Positions 61,182 through 64,000 of a DNA stretch of 64,000 bases are shown here, one piece after another (the stretch's first letter is position 1; each line of letters opens with the position of its first letter). The position numbers were made by a program, and so were the translations under genes. Under the pieces are notes generated by a model. It was not told the DNA's origin. It saw only the letters and a list, made by a program, of their open reading frames with translations, and searched no databases. The DNA is from an uncultured Corynebacterium sp. (GTDB lineage: Bacteria > Actinomycetota > Actinomycetes > Mycobacteriales > Mycobacteriaceae), in contig CAMIFC010000002.1 of assembly GCA_946220775.1 (NCBI GenBank), positions 124,001-188,000 of the forward strand. Reading direction: 5' to 3'.

Positions 61182-62824
61182 ATGAAAAGCGACATTTTCC
61201 TCATTGATAACGCGAACATCCTCACCCAGCACCGCGATCGCCCGACCGCGAGTGCTGTGGCCTGGACCCACGGTCGCATCCTTGCCCTCGACGATGCGGC
61301 GCGTGCGCTTCCCATCTCCCATCGTTGGGACGCCAATCAGGCCACACTCATTCCAGGATTCAACGACATTCACGCCCATAGCGTGTGGTTCGGCCAGACC
61401 TTGCTCGAAGTGAACCTGGGCGATGCCCGTAGCGCGAAGGACGTGTACGACGCCCTGATCGTGGCACGGCAAGATCAGAATGACGGTGCCGCTGATGCAG
61501 ACAGCGAGAATTCCAGTGATAAGTGGCTGGTTGCGTCGGGTTTCAATCCCAACCTGCTGGCCGGGGATCCCATTACTCTCGATGGTCTCGATGACGCTTC
61601 TGGTGGCCGCCCGCTGTTGATCAAACACAACTCTGGGCACGCCATGACTGTGAACTCGGCAGCGCTGTGGCGGGCTGGCGTCGATAAAAAAATCCGCCAA
61701 CAATCGAGGGCGGCGAAGTGGTCGTGGACGGCGAAGGCACGGCGACCGGGCTGTTGGATGAGAACGCCATGCGGCTGATTCAGGACGTGGTTCAGCCGGA
61801 ATCTCAAGCGGAGATCACCGCCGCGTTGGAAGCCGCACACGGGGAATATGTGCGTGAAGGGTTGACGTCCGTGACGGATTGCGGGGTGGCTGGCGGCTGG
61901 ATTGGGCATTCACCACGAGAAATCGCGGCGTATCAGGCGGCTACGTTGAGCGCCCGAACGCAGATCATGCCTACGGTCGATGTGCTGCACTCGGTTCCAC
62001 ATCATGACGCAGACCCCGGTGGCATCACTCTTGATGGGGGAATCCGAACTGGGCTGGGGGATGACCGGCTGCAGATTGGGCCGATGAAGATGTTCACGGA
62101 CGGGTCGCTGTTGGGGACGACGGCCGCGATGAGTGAGAACTACCAGTGCTGCCCGCACCACGGGTACTTCCAAGGCGAACCGGAGGAGCTGCGCGTGAAT
62201 GCACTATCGGCAGCGTCGGCGGGCTGGTCGTTGGCGTTGCATGCCATTGGTGATGCGGCTGTTGAATTCGCTATCGATGTGATTGCAGAGGCCAATGCGA
62301 AGTATGAGTCCCCACGCGTGCCGCACCGAATCGAACACGGTGGGGTGGTTCATGACGATCAAATTGCGCGGATGGCCAAGCACGGAATTGTGCTGGTGCC
62401 GCAGCCACGATTCATTCGCGATTTTGGTGATGCGATGGCAGACAAGATCGGAGCTGAGCGCACGGCGCTGTCTTATCCCGCTCGTCGTCTGCTCGCGGCT
62501 GGGATGGTGTTGCCCGGAAGCTCCGACCGTCCGGTCGCCGAAGGCGCGCCGTTGAAGGTGATTGAATCCTTCGTGCGCCGGCAAACCGAATCGGGTGAAC
62601 TCTACGGCGGGGACGACCGCATCAGCGCCGAAGAGGCGCTATATGCCTACACCGCGGGATCCGCCCACGCCACGGGGTGGGGCGGAATCAAGGGGCAGAT
62701 CGCGCCGGGGCAGTTGGCGGATTTCGCGTTGTTGGGGGAGGACCTGACTCAGGTGGCTCCCGAGCACATCTCCGAGGTACCAGTGCTGGCGACGATCATT
62801 GGTGGCCAGAAGGTCCACGGCTGA
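61182..62824 (+). pseudogene. Amidohydrolase (YtcJ type), frame broken in a poly-A run
   Basis: Together the two frames encode a ~545-residue Amidohydro_3 enzyme. N-part (61182-61690): TLIPGFNDIHAHSVWFG with the metal HxH, and SGHAMTVNSAALWRAG. C-part (from 61693): TGLLDENAMRLIQDV, MFTDGSLLGTTAA, LHAIGDAAVEFAID, VPHRIEHGGVV and the late Asp in GSSDRPVAEGAP. The frame changes at seven A (61686-61692); eight would restore it and give DKKNPPTIEGGEVVVDGEG. It may be a decayed gene, a sequencing undercount, or a slippage site. All metal ligands are intact, so decay would be recent. It would cleave an amide or related bond in an N-acyl or cyclic compound. Stop 62824 lies 10 bases from the convergent dehydrogenase. 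Confidence 0.8.
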
Positions 62825-62834
62825 TCGCCACCAG

Positions 62835-64000
62835 CTAGTCCTCCACGTAGTACATCTGCTTGTTCACGAACTCGTCGATGCCCAGTGGGCCGAGCTCACG
62901 GCCGTAGCCGGATCGCTTCACGCCACCGAACGGCAGGTGTGCGCCCCGGCTGACGGGGATGTTGATGTGGACCATTCCCGCAGAGATCTGGTCGGCGACG
63001 CGTTCGGCCCGGTTGGCGTCCGAAGAAAAGACGGCAGAACCCAGGCCATACGCGGAATCGTTCGCCAACTCCACGGCCTCCTCGTCGGAGGACACGCGGT
63101 AGACCTCGGCGACGGGGCCGAAGAACTCGGCGTAGAAGGACTTGCTATCGCGCGGCACATCGGTGAGAACTGCAGGGGAAAGATACGCGCCTTCGTCAGC
63201 GAGTTCGCCGCCGACGTGAAGGGTCGCGCCCTCGTCAACAGCAGCCTGGATTTGGTGGGCCAGGTCCTCGGCAGCGCCACGTGAGGACAGTGGGCAGTAC
63301 CCATCCTTGGCGGCCTCCTCTGGCGTGGTTGGCTTCATCGCCCCAGCAAGACCGGACAATTCCGCGACGAACTCGTCGTAAATATCGTCCATCACGATGA
63401 TGCGCTTGTTGGAGTTGCAGGCCTGGCCCGTGTTGTACATGCGGGTCGCCCACGCGAGCTTCGCGGCCTTCTTGACGTCATCGGTATCCAGCACGATGTA
63501 TGGGTCCGTGCCACCGAGCTCGAGCACGGCCTTCTTCAGATTCTTGCCCGCCTGCTCCGCGATGATTGCGCCGGCGCGCTCCGAACCGGTCAGGGATACG
63601 CCCTGAATGCGGTCGTCAGCGATGATCTCGGCGATCTGCCCGTGGGAAGCGAAAACATTGAGGTAGGTGCCCTTCGGCATGCCCACTTCTTCGCAGAGTC
63701 GCTGGAAGGTCAGCGCGGTGGTCGGGCAAATATCGGCGTGCTTCAGCACGATCGTGTTGCCCAGAACCAGGTTCGGACCGATGAAGCGAGCGACCTGGTA
63801 CCACGGGAAATTCCACGGCATGATGCCCAGCAGCGGGCCGGTCGGGCGCTTACGAATCCGAGCCTTGCCATCCGTGCCGGGCAGTGGTTCGTCCGCCAGG
63901 AACTCTGCGCCGTGGTCCGCGTAGTATTCCAGGATCTCCGCGGCGTAGATGATTTCCGATTCCATTTCGGGGCGCGATTTCCCCATTTCTTTGCAGGACG
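62835..64000 (-). CDS. Aldehyde dehydrogenase, 5' part outside the window
   Basis: The C-terminal 388 codons of a second GabD2/SSADH-like aldehyde dehydrogenase; the N-terminus lies beyond base 64000. Motifs PWNFPWYQVARFIGPNLVLGN, LTGSERAGAI, LELGGTDPY (Glu) and NTGQACNSNKR (Cys) are identical or nearly so to those of the gene at 52241-53638, and the last ~25 residues differ at only a few positions. They are recent paralogs. Position next to an amidohydrolase and a PucR-type regulator suggests a different aldehyde substrate. Confidence 0.9.
   Translation of the reverse strand, partial: SCKEMGKSRPEMESEIIYAAEILEYYADHGAEFLADEPLPGTDGKARIRKRPTGPLLGIMPWNFPWYQVARFIGPNLVLGNTIVLKHADICPTTALTFQRLCEEVGMPKGTYLNVFASHGQIAEIIADDRIQGVSLTGSERAGAIIAEQAGKNLKKAVLELGGTDPYIVLDTDDVKKAAKLAWATRMYNTGQACNSNKRIIVMDDIYDEFVAELSGLAGAMKPTTPEEAAKDGYCPLSSRGAAEDLAHQIQAAVDEGATLHVGGELADEGAYLSPAVLTDVPRDSKSFYAEFFGPVAEVYRVSSDEEAVELANDSAYGLGSAVFSSDANRAERVADQISAGMVHINIPVSRGAHLPFGGVKRSGYGRELGPLGIDEFVNKQMYYVED

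Overview
The window is a piece of a high-GC actinobacterial chromosome, most likely a Corynebacterium. Three things point there. The block chorismate mutase - pcrA - M23 peptidase - perM - purN - purH follows the order of M. tuberculosis Rv0948c to Rv0957 but lacks the sucCD genes found there. The leucine-catabolism block follows Rv2498c to Rv2506. The gabTD genes sit beside a PucR-type regulator, as in C. glutamicum. There is no phage, insertion sequence, rRNA or CRISPR array. Most of the window is tightly packed metabolic operons with adjacent regulators.

Layout. 1-2.0 kb: 3' end of a UPF0182 membrane protein, the initiator tRNA with a strong terminator, and a long palindrome. 2.2-2.7 kb: 2'-5' RNA ligase-like protein. 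3.0-10.3 kb: a minus-strand transporter-hyuA-hyuB operon for hydantoins or oxoproline, divergent from a PucR regulator. 10.3-15.7 kb: secreted C39-like protein, cupin, a manganese-type ABC transporter with MntR-like boxes, and a secreted trypsin-like protease. 15.7-24.2 kb: chorismate mutase, PcrA helicase, M23 peptidase, PerM, PurN and PurH. 24.2-29.5 kb: SMP-30-like protein, two TetR regulators, a sodium:solute symporter and a crotonase. 29.9-40.9 kb: a nine-gene plus-strand operon for leucine/isovalerate-type acyl-CoA breakdown (carboxylase beta and alpha, acyl-CoA dehydrogenase, MaoC, CitE-like lyase, acyl-CoA synthetase, CoA-transferase A and B, thiolase). 41-47.2 kb: a second copy of the long palindrome, a PhnB-like protein, YtoQ, an AEC transporter, an RDD protein, nitrobindin and a secreted subtilase with very long Pro/Gly/Glu repeats. 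47.7-59.9 kb: PucR regulator, gabT, gabD, then an opposing aldehyde dehydrogenase, APC permease, universal stress protein and putrescine oxidase operon with its TetR, then an MHS-family transporter. 59.9-64 kb: a third PucR-type regulator, a frameshifted amidohydrolase and a second aldehyde dehydrogenase cut by the window end.

How the genes work together. The 49-58 kb block can in principle run putrescine uptake -> 4-aminobutanal -> GABA -> succinate semialdehyde -> succinate. The 28-41 kb block can run isovaleryl-CoA -> acetoacetate/acetyl-CoA, with a CitE-type lyase where a classical HMG-CoA lyase is expected. The 3-10 kb block pairs a YkvI-like carrier with an ATP-dependent hydantoinase/oxoprolinase.

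Noteworthy signals that are not genes: a dispersed perfect palindrome (two copies); at least 12 copies of a TGGCGTCCG[A/G]A motif that ignores gene strand and reading frame; two frame breaks, both in poly-A runs and both one base short; and a set of candidate operators next to their presumed regulators.
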